NCBI GenBank assembly: GCA_964370215.1 | Contig: CAYJIM010000029.1 | Location: 1-27,102, forward strand | Source: Massiliimalia sp964370215 | Lineage (GTDB): Bacteria; Bacillota; Clostridia; Oscillospirales; Ruminococcaceae | DNA: 27,102 nt | Direction of reading: 5' to 3' | In this document: piece after piece, positions 6,877 through 13,715 of the stretch | How positions within the stretch are numbered: position 1 is the stretch's first letter | Layout of the letters: every line of letters starts with the position of its first letter | Translations under genes and position numbers: made by a program | The notes under the pieces: generated by a model | What the model saw: the letters and a program-made list of their open reading frames with translations, nothing else | Database searches by the model: none | What the model was told of the DNA's origin: nothing

Positions 6877-8193
6877 TTGGAAGAAATGGTATTTCATTCG
6901 GTCACGTTGGATCGTGACAAATGCAAAGGTTGTATCAACTGTATCAAACGATGTCCGACGGAAGCCATCCGTGTGAAAAACGGAAAGGCTAAGATCATCA
7001 ATGATCGCTGCATTGACTGTGGGGAGTGCATTCGTGTCTGCCCCCACCATGCCAAAAAGGCGATTTACGACGGTTGGGAAGACATTGCACAGTACCGTTA
7101 TAAAATTGCCTTGCCGGCACCTGCATTGTACGGACAGTTCAACAACCTTGAAGATGTTGATATCGTTCTCAATGCACTGCTCGATGCAGGGTTTGACGAA
7201 GTGTTTGAGGTGGCAAGGGCGGCAGAAATGGTCAGCGATGCCACTAGAAGGCTGTTGAAACAAAACACCCTGCCAAAACCGGTCATCAGCTCTGCTTGCC
7301 CTGCGGTGGTGCGTCTCATTCGGGTGCGTTTTCCGTCCCTCATCGAACATATTTTACCGCTCAATGCACCGGTGGAATTGGCGGCGAGATTGGCACGTGC
7401 TGATGCAAGCAGACGCACCGGTATTCCGGAAGAGGAAATTGCACCGATTTTTATTTCCCCTTGTCCGGCAAAGGTCACTGCATCCAAGTCACCGCTGGTC
7501 AATGAGGAAAGTGCCATTCGCGCAGTCCTTGCCATCAGCGAGGTTTACCCGAAAATATTAAAATACATGCACACTGGAAATGATTTGAAAAACCTTTCCT
7601 CTGCCGGTAAAATGGGGGTCAGTTGGGCGAGTAGTAGCGGCGAGGCCTCTGCGCTTCTAAACGACAACTATCTGGCGGCGGACGGCATTGAAAATGTCAT
7701 CCGCGTATTGGAAGATTTGGAAGATGAAAAGCTGACCAATCTCGATTTTGTTGAATTGAATGCCTGCAATGGTGGTTGCGTCGGTGGGGTGTTGACGGTA
7801 GAAAACCCTTACATTGCCCGCACCAAATTGAAGCGGCTGCGAAAATATCTGCCGGTTTCCCTCAACCATGTTGGGGCAGAGCTTCCTGAAGAGATGACAT
7901 GGGAAAATGCGTTGGAGTTTTTGCCTATTTTAAAACTGGACTCCAATTATGCAGTAGCACTCGGTAAAATGTCGGAAATGGAACGCATTGAAGAGGAATT
8001 GCCGGGACTTGACTGTGGTTCTTGTGGTGCACCGAGTTGTAAGGCGTTTGCAGAGGACATTGTGCGTGGTTACTCCACAGTAGGGGAGTGTATCTTTAAG
8101 TTCAGAGAAAATATGACAGCCTTGGTGCAGGAGATGCCGGATTTGGAAGATTGTATTCCAAAAGCATTTTTGATGCCAAAAGAGGAGTCGTAG
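6877..8193 (+). CDS. HydS-like sensory [FeFe]-hydrogenase (group C/D type, no PAS domain)
   Basis: The 438-residue protein has two N-terminal [4Fe-4S] motifs (C16-C26 and C45-C55), an H-domain, and a C-terminal [4Fe-4S] Fe-S domain (C380, C383, C388, C405; DCGSCGAPSCKAF). H-cluster ligand positions look intact: SSACPA (C141), ISPCPAK (C196), NACNGGC (C297, C301). The residue before the L1 ligand is Ala140, where catalytic enzymes usually have the proton-relay Cys; this is a mark of sensory enzymes. No PAS or kinase domain follows, which fits group D (HydS-type) proteins. A role in sensing H2 and signalling to the neighbouring HATPase is inferred. The start is TTG at 6877, seven bases after GGAGG; ATG 6886 is the alternative. 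It lacks the small-subunit tail of HydA. Confidence 0.88.
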   Translation: MEEMVFHSVTLDRDKCKGCINCIKRCPTEAIRVKNGKAKIINDRCIDCGECIRVCPHHAKKAIYDGWEDIAQYRYKIALPAPALYGQFNNLEDVDIVLNALLDAGFDEVFEVARAAEMVSDATRRLLKQNTLPKPVISSACPAVVRLIRVRFPSLIEHILPLNAPVELAARLARADASRRTGIPEEEIAPIFISPCPAKVTASKSPLVNEESAIRAVLAISEVYPKILKYMHTGNDLKNLSSAGKMGVSWASSSGEASALLNDNYLAADGIENVIRVLEDLEDEKLTNLDFVELNACNGGCVGGVLTVENPYIARTKLKRLRKYLPVSLNHVGAELPEEMTWENALEFLPILKLDSNYAVALGKMSEMERIEEELPGLDCGSCGAPSCKAFAEDIVRGYSTVGECIFKFRENMTALVQEMPDLEDCIPKAFLMPKEES

Positions 8194-8213
8194 CACAAAA
8201 GGAGAGAGAAACA

Positions 8214-8546
8214 ATGACAGCAATACAACTAGCAGAACAATTGGGGCTCAAGGTAGTAGTCGCGGGAGAAGGCGCAGAGCGCACTCTTTCCTCCGTCTAC
8301 TGCTGTGATTTGTTGAGCATTGTCATGGGTAGGGCACCGGCAGATGGGGTGTGGGTCACGGTCATGGGCAACATCAACACCATCGCAGTGGCGGTACTCA
8401 CTGACGTTTCCTGTGTCATTTTGTCGGAAAATGTACAGGCGGACGACAACTGTATCCAAAAAGCCAAGGAACAGGGCATTTGCCTGTTGCAGACAGAATT
8501 GCCGACTTTTGACATCGCGCTCAAAGCGCATACCTTGCTGTCATGA
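8214..8546 (+). CDS. Second DRTGG-domain protein of the HydS operon
   Basis: This 110-residue protein shares the fold pattern of the first DRTGG protein: MTAIQLAEQLGLKVVVAGEG, then hydrophobic strands GVWVTVMGNINTIAVAVL and VSCVILSENVQ. The ATG at 8214 follows AAAAGGAGAG. It begins 20 bases after the HydS-like gene and its stop overlaps the PHP start (ATGA at 8543-8546), so the two are translationally coupled. The literal DRTGG motif is absent; the call rests on the overall pattern and the conserved context. Function unknown, probably ligand sensing or regulation. Confidence 0.7.
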   Translation: MTAIQLAEQLGLKVVVAGEGAERTLSSVYCCDLLSIVMGRAPADGVWVTVMGNINTIAVAVLTDVSCVILSENVQADDNCIQKAKEQGICLLQTELPTFDIALKAHTLLS

Positions 8547-9247
8547 AGATAAGTTATGATCTGCACCTGCATTCCTGTGTCTCACCTTGTGGTGACATGG
8601 AAATGACACCCAACAACATCGTCAATATGGCGGCGTTGATTGGGCTTGATGTCATTGCTGTATCGGACCACAATACCGCCGCCAATCTGCCGGCGGTATT
8701 TGCCGTGGCGCAAGAGGTCGGGATACTGGTGATTCCTGCCATTGAGGTCTGCACTGCGGAAGAGGTGCACGTTCTTTGCTTGTTTGAGGAATTGTCTGGT
8801 TGTATTGCGTTTGGGGAATATCTTTATGAGCATCTGCCCGCCATTCAAAACCAGCCGGAAATCTTTGGGGAGCAGGTCATCTTAGATCAAGAAGATGACC
8901 CGATTGGACAGCTCGACAAACTGCTCATCAACGCCGTCTCTTTGAGTATTGATGACCTGTTGGCGGTGTTGCCACAATACAAAGGGCACGCCATTCCGGC
9001 GCATGTAGACAAGCAGTCCTATTCCATCATTGCAAACCTAGGATTCATTCCACCCGATTACAACTTCGCCTGTGTGGAGGTGAAGCATCCACCTTTTGAC
9101 ACGGGGATTACAGCCAACATCATCACAAACTCCGACGCACACCAGTTGCTGGATATCTCCCAAGGAGAGCAAACTTTAGAGGTCGATGAAAAGAGTGTGC
9201 GGGGTGTATTACAAGCACTCGGTTTCAAAACATCAGAAAACGGTTGA
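8543..9247 (+). CDS. PHP-domain phosphoesterase
   Basis: The 234-residue protein has the metal-binding motifs of the PHP superfamily: YDLHLHSC (residues 5-12), VSDHNT (41-46), PAIEV, VHVLC, HAIPAHVDK and NSDAH near residue 193. All expected His/Asp ligands appear intact, so it should be an active metal-dependent phosphoesterase. PHP proteins cut phosphate esters including nucleotides, histidinol phosphate and protein phosphotyrosine; the substrate here is not clear. Its place beside an RsbW-like kinase and an H2-sensor homolog suggests a signalling role. The start overlaps the previous stop (ATGA). A promoter for the downstream genes begins within its last codons. Confidence 0.88.
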   Translation: MKISYDLHLHSCVSPCGDMEMTPNNIVNMAALIGLDVIAVSDHNTAANLPAVFAVAQEVGILVIPAIEVCTAEEVHVLCLFEELSGCIAFGEYLYEHLPAIQNQPEIFGEQVILDQEDDPIGQLDKLLINAVSLSIDDLLAVLPQYKGHAIPAHVDKQSYSIIANLGFIPPDYNFACVEVKHPPFDTGITANIITNSDAHQLLDISQGEQTLEVDEKSVRGVLQALGFKTSENG

Positions 9248-9272
9248 CAAGCAGTGAGAGATAGTGTATACT
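9244..9272 (+). promoter_or_regulatory. Promoter overlapped by a palindrome, upstream of DUF2325
   Basis: TTGACA (9244-9249) and TATACT (9267-9272) are 17 bases apart, near-consensus. The -35 overlaps the PHP stop codon. A perfect 14-bp palindrome CTAACTATAGTTAG (9271-9284) overlaps the -10, as expected for an operator. Confidence 0.75.
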
Positions 9273-9351
9273 AACTATAGTTAGATCAAGCTAACAGAGA
9301 CAAGGTCGCCGGGCGGCTTTGTTTTTTAAAACAAAAGTTAGCTTAAACTAA
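9271..9351. promoter_or_regulatory. Operator-like TTAG/CTAA repeats in the DUF2325 leader
   Basis: Three related inverted repeats occur: CTAACTATAGTTAG (9271-9284), TTAGATCAAGCTAA (9281-9294) and TTAGCTTAAACTAA (9338-9351). The last two share TTAG-N6-CTAA. Metalloregulators of the DtxR/IdeR family recognise TTAG...CTAA palindromes, so an iron or manganese regulator is possible; this is inference. Confidence 0.5.
9303..9327 (+). terminator. Terminator or attenuator between promoter and DUF2325
   Basis: A hairpin of about 9 bp with two G-U pairs (around CAAGGTCG and CGGCTTTG) is followed by a run of T residues at 9322-9327. It may end the PHP operon transcript, but it also lies downstream of the promoter at 9244-9272, so it could attenuate that transcript. 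Confidence 0.6.
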
Positions 9352-9373
9352 TATTATGAAAAGAGGAATCCTC

Positions 9374-9664
9374 ATGAGTGTTGTCATTGTCGGTGGAAAT
9401 GAATGTATGGAGCGTCGTTATCTCGATGCTTGTAAATCCTATGGTTGTAAAGCGAAGATCTTTACTAAGATGAAAGGGGAAATCCGCAAAAAGTTTGGCG
9501 ATCCCGATGTCATTATTCTTTTTACCAATACCGTTTCCCACAAGATGGTTGCCTGTGCAAACTGTGAAGCAAAGCGCTGTCAAGCACGTATTGAGCGCAG
9601 TCACTCCAGCTCATTGTCGGCACTCAAAAGCATTTTGGAAGAGATCAAGGAACAACCGGCATGA
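9374..9664 (+). CDS. DUF2325 family protein
   Basis: This 96-residue protein begins MSVVIVGGNECMERRY and carries GCKAKIFTKMKG, DVIILFTNTVSHKMV and a Cys-rich CANCEAKRC segment, the pattern of DUF2325. The ATG at 9374 is chosen because AGAGGA lies 6 bases upstream and family members start at this MSVVIVGG; an ATG at 9356 lacks a ribosome site. The fold is probably Rossmann-like; the cysteines suggest metal or redox chemistry. It overlaps the DUF3793 start by ATGA (9661-9664). Function unknown; the TTAG/CTAA operators suggest metal-linked control. Confidence 0.75.
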   Translation: MSVVIVGGNECMERRYLDACKSYGCKAKIFTKMKGEIRKKFGDPDVIILFTNTVSHKMVACANCEAKRCQARIERSHSSSLSALKSILEEIKEQPA

Positions 9665-10215
9665 GTTTGGAAAAAAAGATCATCGAACAGGGCGCACCAA
9701 CGTTGGCAAGATTGAAAACCGCAAATCTATTTACAGTACAATTTGAGAATGAAGCAGCACTGTTGGCAGAGCTCAAACGGTGGAACGAATTTTTTCAATC
9801 CAAAGGGGTAGTTTTGACCTTGTTGAAAAAGCAACAGCATGTCGCGCTGGTGTATCTTTATCGCAAAGAGATGTTACAAGCAGATTTGACACAAGAAGGT
9901 GCTGTGTCACTGCTACAACAATTTGGATACGAAAGTCTCAATATGGAACAATGCGTACAGCGCTTGTCCGTGCGACTATCGACTTTACAGGAATTTCCTC
10001 ATGAAATCGGCCTGTTTTTGGGGTATCCGTTGGAAGATGTCCATGGATTTATCTGCCATAAGGGGCAGAACTGCCACTTATGTGGTTATTGGAAAGTGTA
10101 TGGGGACACAACCTATGCACTGGTGCAGTTTGCAAAATTTGATAAATGTCGTCTCATTTACAAAAAACTATGGCAAGAGGGAAGAGCACTTGAAAAATTG
10201 ACCGTCGCTTCTTAA
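9661..10215 (+). CDS. DUF3793 family protein
   Basis: This 184-residue cytosolic protein matches DUF3793, with the hallmark FPHEIGLFLGYPLEDVHGFI (residues about 117-136), followed by CHLCGYWKVYGD and a final KCRLIYKKLW. The family is found in Clostridia, often near iron-uptake or metal-linked genes, but has no established biochemical function. The ATG overlaps the DUF2325 stop, so the pair is translationally coupled. A strong terminator follows. Confidence 0.8.
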   Translation: MSLEKKIIEQGAPTLARLKTANLFTVQFENEAALLAELKRWNEFFQSKGVVLTLLKKQQHVALVYLYRKEMLQADLTQEGAVSLLQQFGYESLNMEQCVQRLSVRLSTLQEFPHEIGLFLGYPLEDVHGFICHKGQNCHLCGYWKVYGDTTYALVQFAKFDKCRLIYKKLWQEGRALEKLTVAS

Positions 10216-10223
10216 ATTGATGG

Positions 10224-10260
10224 AATCTCCATGGCTGTTTGACAGTGATGGAGATTTTTT
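10224..10260 (+). terminator. Intrinsic terminator after DUF3793
   Basis: AATCTCCAT (10224-10232) pairs with ATGGAGATT (10248-10256), with an inner CTGT/ACAG pairing, followed by a T run. It ends the DUF2325-DUF3793 transcript 9 bases after the stop. Confidence 0.85.
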
Positions 10261-10319
10261 ATTTGACGGGTCAAAAGAGACGGTTTCTAGCAATTATATG
10301 GATTTTTGTTGCATAGCAA

Positions 10320-10348
10320 TTGACATTCTTTGCTGTCGTTTTTATAAT
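10320..10348 (+). promoter_or_regulatory. Consensus sigma-A promoter of galE
   Basis: TTGACA (10320-10325) and TATAAT (10343-10348) match consensus exactly, 17 bases apart. The galE ATG is 80 bases downstream. The leader contains a weak hairpin (GGAAGGC/GCCTTTC, about 10364-10389) of unknown meaning. Confidence 0.9.
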
Positions 10349-10427
10349 GGAATTAAGCACAAAGGAAGGCTACTGTAAGGGTGCCTTTCTCCACAAAAAC
10401 AAATAAGATCGGAAAGGACTGACGAAG

Positions 10428-11426
10428 ATGGCAGTATTGGTAACAGGGGGAACCGGCTATATCGGTTCGCACACATGCGTTGCATTGGTTGAGGCAGGAG
10501 AAGAAATTGTTGTTATGGACAATTACTCCAACTCCAAACCGGACGTACTGGAAAAAATCGAATCTATCACCAAAAAACCAGTGAAATTTTATGAGGCAGA
10601 TCTGCTCGACTATGCCGCATTGGAAAAAATCTTTGCAGAAAACGACATTGAAACGGTCATCCATTTTGCAGGGCTGAAAGCGGTAGGCGAATCAGTACAA
10701 AAACCATGGGAATACTACAACAACAATATCACAGGGACATTGGTGCTGACCGATGTGATGAAAAAACACGGCTGTAAAAAAATCGTTTTCAGTTCTTCCG
10801 CTACGGTGTATGGATCTCCCAAATCAGTGCCGATTCGTGAAGACTTCCCACTGTCCACCACAAACCCTTACGGGAGCACCAAATTGATGCTCGAACAAAT
10901 CCTTTCTGATTTCTGTGTACCGGATGAAGAATGGAGCGTCACCCTGCTTCGCTACTTCAACCCGATCGGCGCCCACAAAAGCGGTCTGCTCGGCGAAAAT
11001 CCAAACGGCATTCCAAACAACCTCATGCCGTTCATCTGCCAAGTTGCAGATGGTAGATTGGAAAAACTCAACGTCTTTGGGGATGATTACCCAACTCATG
11101 ACGGCACCGGTGTGCGCGATTACATCCATGTGGTTGACTTGGCAGACGGTCACGTTAAAGCATTGACCGAAACCCGCAAACACGGTGGCACCCACATCTT
11201 CAACCTCGGCACCGGCATCGGTTATTCAGTACTGGACATCGTCAAAGCATTTGAAAAAGCAAACGACGTTAAAGTCCCTTATGTTATCGCGCCTCGCCGT
11301 GCAGGTGACATCGCAGAATGTTATGCCGACGCAACCAGAGCAAAAGAAGTGCTTGGTTGGGAAGCGCAATTCGGCATTGAAGAGATGTGTAGAGACTCGT
11401 GGTACTTTATCACAGCAAATAAATAA
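10428..11426 (+). CDS. galE: UDP-glucose 4-epimerase
   Basis: The 332-residue cytosolic enzyme interconverts UDP-glucose and UDP-galactose with tightly bound NAD+. It shows the N-terminal GGTGYIGSH dinucleotide motif, FSSSATVYG with the catalytic Ser/Thr region, NPYGSTK with the catalytic Tyr and Lys, RYFNPIGAH, and DYIHVVDLADGH, all in family order and at full length. AAAGGA lies 9 bases before the ATG. It has its own perfect promoter and its own terminator, so it is monocistronic; no other Leloir pathway gene is nearby. Confidence 0.95.
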   Translation: MAVLVTGGTGYIGSHTCVALVEAGEEIVVMDNYSNSKPDVLEKIESITKKPVKFYEADLLDYAALEKIFAENDIETVIHFAGLKAVGESVQKPWEYYNNNITGTLVLTDVMKKHGCKKIVFSSSATVYGSPKSVPIREDFPLSTTNPYGSTKLMLEQILSDFCVPDEEWSVTLLRYFNPIGAHKSGLLGENPNGIPNNLMPFICQVADGRLEKLNVFGDDYPTHDGTGVRDYIHVVDLADGHVKALTETRKHGGTHIFNLGTGIGYSVLDIVKAFEKANDVKVPYVIAPRRAGDIAECYADATRAKEVLGWEAQFGIEEMCRDSWYFITANK

Positions 11427-11455
11427 ACATAGACTCTCGAAAAAGTCTGTAACTC

Positions 11456-11489
11456 AAAAACCGGTGAGCCATGATGCGCACCGGTTTTT
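11456..11489 (+). terminator. Intrinsic terminator of galE
   Basis: AAAACCGGTG (11457-11466) pairs with CACCGGTTTT (11479-11488), followed by T residues, 30 bases after the galE stop. Confidence 0.85.
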
Positions 11490-11512
11490 CTTTCTGTTAT
11501 CACTACAATCGA

Positions 11513-11544
11513 AAAAATGATGAGCCATTTGGCTCATCATTTTT
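11513..11544. terminator. Terminator of the GntR-ABC-small peptide operon
   Basis: A 14-bp perfect stem (11513-11526 with 11531-11544) with a 4-base loop carries A and T runs at its ends and so can work in both directions. It lies 8 bases beyond the stop of the small minus-strand gene, and after the galE terminator on the plus strand. Confidence 0.85.
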
Positions 11545-11552
11545 TATTATAG

Positions 11553-11627
11553 CTATTTTTTCTTGATGACAAAAGCACCACCAAGAACCAGTGCAATGAT
11601 GATAATAAGAATCGTGTAAGGGTGCAT
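11553..11627 (-). CDS. 24-residue membrane peptide in an ABC transporter operon
   Basis: An ATG at 11627 opens 24 codons ending in TAG. The peptide starts MHPYTILIIIIALVLGG and ends AFVIKKK, so one hydrophobic helix is followed by three Lys, a classic single-pass peptide with the C-terminus in the cytoplasm. AAGAAGG lies 8 bases before the ATG. It follows the permease stop by 21 bases and ends 8 bases before a strong terminator, which marks it as the last gene of the GntR-ATPase-permease operon. Function is unknown; it may stabilise the permease or act as a stress-related small membrane protein. Codon content is normal for the region. Confidence 0.6.
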   Translation of the reverse strand: MHPYTILIIIIALVLGGAFVIKKK

Positions 11628-11648
11628 GTTGTAACCTTCTTTCTTTCA

Positions 11649-12479
11649 TTACGACAGGTTAATTTTATTTTTTAGGATGTGGTTGCTACCCAGATACAGC
11701 CCAATGATTGCCACCACGGTAAACACAAAACCGGCCATCATCATCACATGGCTGGAAATCCAGAAAGGGGAGTCGACGGCCATCGCTTCGCCCACAGACA
11801 TGTCGGTGAAACTGGTGGTGACGATCAGGTTATAGACGGTCGTGCCGATACCGGAGACCGTTTGCAGGACAAATTGGAGTACAAAGTAAGCACCAACCCC
11901 GTACAACACACGATAACGGTTGCGGGTATAGGCAAAGGCAACACAAAAGTAAAACATCAAAAGACTGAAAAATGGGGAAATGAGTCCCAAAAAGATGGTT
12001 TCCACACCGAGCAACACCAAGTGCACCGTTGGGAACATCTCTAAAACCTCTAGGATAAAGGGATAAGCACTTGTCGGCGTGACGATGACCAGTGCAAGGA
12101 TGCCCACAATACCGTTGATGGTCAACCAGAACCATCCACTGAGCAGCTTTGCGTTGAGCAGTTGCGTCGCACTGACCGGTAGCGTAAAGCTTAAGTACCC
12201 CTCATCACCCATCAAATTGGACTGAAAGCGGCGAACGAGCAGGATCAACGTCACAATGCCAGAGGCGGAGAGGGCGAGGATAAAGATCCCGAATGCACTG
12301 AGCAGTGTAACGATCGTCATAATGCCAACAAAAGAATTATCGTTTAATGTTTCCAGAGAAAAATCACCCAACAGATTGGCGATCATATTGATGACCGCAA
12401 AAAAGAGGACGGCACCGTTGGTGGCAAGCAACAACTTGTAGGTTGCTTTGAGTTCGTATTTCAATAATTTTCCTAGCAT
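11649..12479 (-). CDS. ABC-2 type transporter permease subunit
   Basis: The 276-residue protein has about six hydrophobic helices (near residues 20-38, 55-83, 112-133, 150-180, 190-212 and 243-265), consistent with an ABC-2 type permease. It starts MLGKLLKYELKATYK, typical of membrane permeases that partner a YtrA-regulated ATPase, with GYLSFTLPVSATQLLNAKL in the first cytoplasmic loop. Its ATG overlaps the end of the ATPase gene by 7 bases, with GGGAGG before it. The substrate is unknown; related systems respond to cell-envelope-active compounds. Confidence 0.85.
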   Translation of the reverse strand: MLGKLLKYELKATYKLLLATNGAVLFFAVINMIANLLGDFSLETLNDNSFVGIMTIVTLLSAFGIFILALSASGIVTLILLVRRFQSNLMGDEGYLSFTLPVSATQLLNAKLLSGWFWLTINGIVGILALVIVTPTSAYPFILEVLEMFPTVHLVLLGVETIFLGLISPFFSLLMFYFCVAFAYTRNRYRVLYGVGAYFVLQFVLQTVSGIGTTVYNLIVTTSFTDMSVGEAMAVDSPFWISSHVMMMAGFVFTVVAIIGLYLGSNHILKNKINLS

Positions 12480-13171
12480 TTGAACACCTCCCGAAATAGC
12501 TGATCCACCGATTTTCCCTGTTGTTCACGGATGGTGTCAACAGCAGAGGCCATAACGATTTCCCCATTTTTCAAAAACAGGACATCGTCCAATACCGTTT
12601 CAATGTCGGCGATGAGGTGGGTGGAGATGATGACAGTGGAATTTTCACTGTAGTTTGTGATAATGGTATTCAAGATATAGTCGCGTGCCGCAGGGTCAAC
12701 ACCGCCGATTGGTTCATCCAACAGATAAAGGTCGGCATCACGGCTCATCACCAAAATAAGCTGTACCTTTTCTCTTGTCCCCTTGGACATGGTGCTCATG
12801 CGATCACTCAGGTGAATTTGTAAACGATTCAGCATATCTTCGGCACGGTGACGGTTGAAGTCGGTATAAAAGTCGGAAAAGAAATCAAGCATTTCCGATA
12901 CCTTCATCCAGTTTGGCAGGTAGGTGCGTTCCGGCAGGTAAGAAACCACTTTTTTGGTCTCGATACCGATTGGGAGTCCGTTGACCAGCACTTCACCACT
13001 TGTCGGGGTGAGTAGTCCGCTGATCAGTTTGATCAAGGTGGTTTTACCACTGCCGTTGGGACCCAAAAGTCCGACAATGCGACCGCGGTTAACCATGAGA
13101 TTGGTGAATTTTAATGCAGGGAAGTGATCGTAATTTTTGGTGATCCCTCTGCATTCTAACAATGGGGTCAT
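12473..13171 (-). CDS. ABC transporter ATP-binding protein
   Basis: The 232-residue ATPase has Walker A GPNGSGKTT, a Q-loop region around SYLPERTYLPNW, a degenerate signature MSKGTREKVQL (usual LSGGQ is not conserved), Walker B DLYLLDEP and the H-loop ISTHL. The start at 13171 is chosen because TTTAGGAGG is 7 bases upstream; a longer TTG start would overlap that ribosome site. It lies 17 bases after the GntR gene and overlaps the permease, so the three form one operon. It powers the ABC-2 permease; a weak signature motif is common in the YtrB-like group. Confidence 0.9.
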   Translation of the reverse strand: MTPLLECRGITKNYDHFPALKFTNLMVNRGRIVGLLGPNGSGKTTLIKLISGLLTPTSGEVLVNGLPIGIETKKVVSYLPERTYLPNWMKVSEMLDFFSDFYTDFNRHRAEDMLNRLQIHLSDRMSTMSKGTREKVQLILVMSRDADLYLLDEPIGGVDPAARDYILNTIITNYSENSTVIISTHLIADIETVLDDVLFLKNGEIVMASAVDTIREQQGKSVDQLFREVFKC

Positions 13172-13188
13172 GCTAATTCCTCCTAAAG

Positions 13189-13563
13189 TCAAGTAGTAGT
13201 GTTGTCTGTTGAAAAAGTGGTGAGATAGTCTATACAGGCAGGTGTGTCAAAACCCAGTGCATTCATCCGCTGTAGGTATTGACGAGTTTCTTGTTCTGCC
13301 GCTTGGCTACGTAGCGTTTGAATCACTGCTTCATCTTCGGTAATGAACCGCCCGGCGGTGCGCTGGGTATAAACAAGACCACGATGCTCCAACTCTAAAA
13401 ATGCCTTTTGTAGAGTGTTGGGATTAACAGCAATTTCAGCTGCCATCTCTCGCACAGCTGGCAAGCGTTCTCCCGGTTGGTATTGTCCCGATAAAATAAA
13501 CCGTTCCATTTCCATGACAATCTGTAGGTAAATGGGTTGATTATTGTGAAAAGTCCATGCCAC
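13189..13563 (-). CDS. GntR family transcriptional regulator, YtrA subfamily
   Basis: The 124-residue protein has the N-terminal winged helix of GntR regulators (PIYLQIVMEMERFILSGQY, GERLPAVREMAAEIAVNPNT, LEHRGLVYTQRTAGRFI) and a short C-terminal helical region, as in YtrA. The start is GTG at 13563, preceded by AAAGGAGG. YtrA-type proteins usually repress their own ABC transporter operon and are released by envelope stress or certain antibiotics. Here it leads the ATPase-permease-peptide operon, so autorepression is likely. The likely operator is the inverted repeat at 13605-13626. Confidence 0.9.
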   Translation of the reverse strand: MAWTFHNNQPIYLQIVMEMERFILSGQYQPGERLPAVREMAAEIAVNPNTLQKAFLELEHRGLVYTQRTAGRFITEDEAVIQTLRSQAAEQETRQYLQRMNALGFDTPACIDYLTTFSTDNTTT

Positions 13564-13604
13564 AAAAATCCTCCTTTCTAAAATTTAGTTAGAATAATAT
13601 CTTT

Positions 13605-13626
13605 TTGTATTACTGATCTAGTACAA
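13605..13626. promoter_or_regulatory. Likely operator upstream of the GntR operon
   Basis: A 22-bp imperfect inverted repeat has outer arms TTGTA and TACAA; inside them TTA lies opposite CTAG. It is 41 bases upstream of the GTG start, in the promoter region. Position and symmetry suit a YtrA-type operator; no clear -35/-10 pair was fixed by eye. Confidence 0.45.
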
Positions 13627-13665
13627 TGATAACACAGAGAGAGGGGACTTGTCAAGCCTTTTCGC

Positions 13666-13710
13666 AAAAATAGTGCATTCACAGATGTTGTCTGTAAACG
13701 CACTATTTTG
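13666..13710 (-). terminator. Terminator of the hydrolase-oxidoreductase operon
   Basis: A 19-bp arm (13667-13685) pairs with 13691-13709 with two mismatches and a 5-base loop, giving a T run on the minus strand. It lies 6 bases after the Gfo/Idh stop and upstream of the GntR promoter region. Confidence 0.85.
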
Positions 13711-13715
13711 TAGCA

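Noticed and set aside
10309..10319. TTGCATAGCAA palindrome beside the galE -35 box
   Set aside because: Arms are only 4 bp and no other copy was found, so it may be chance.
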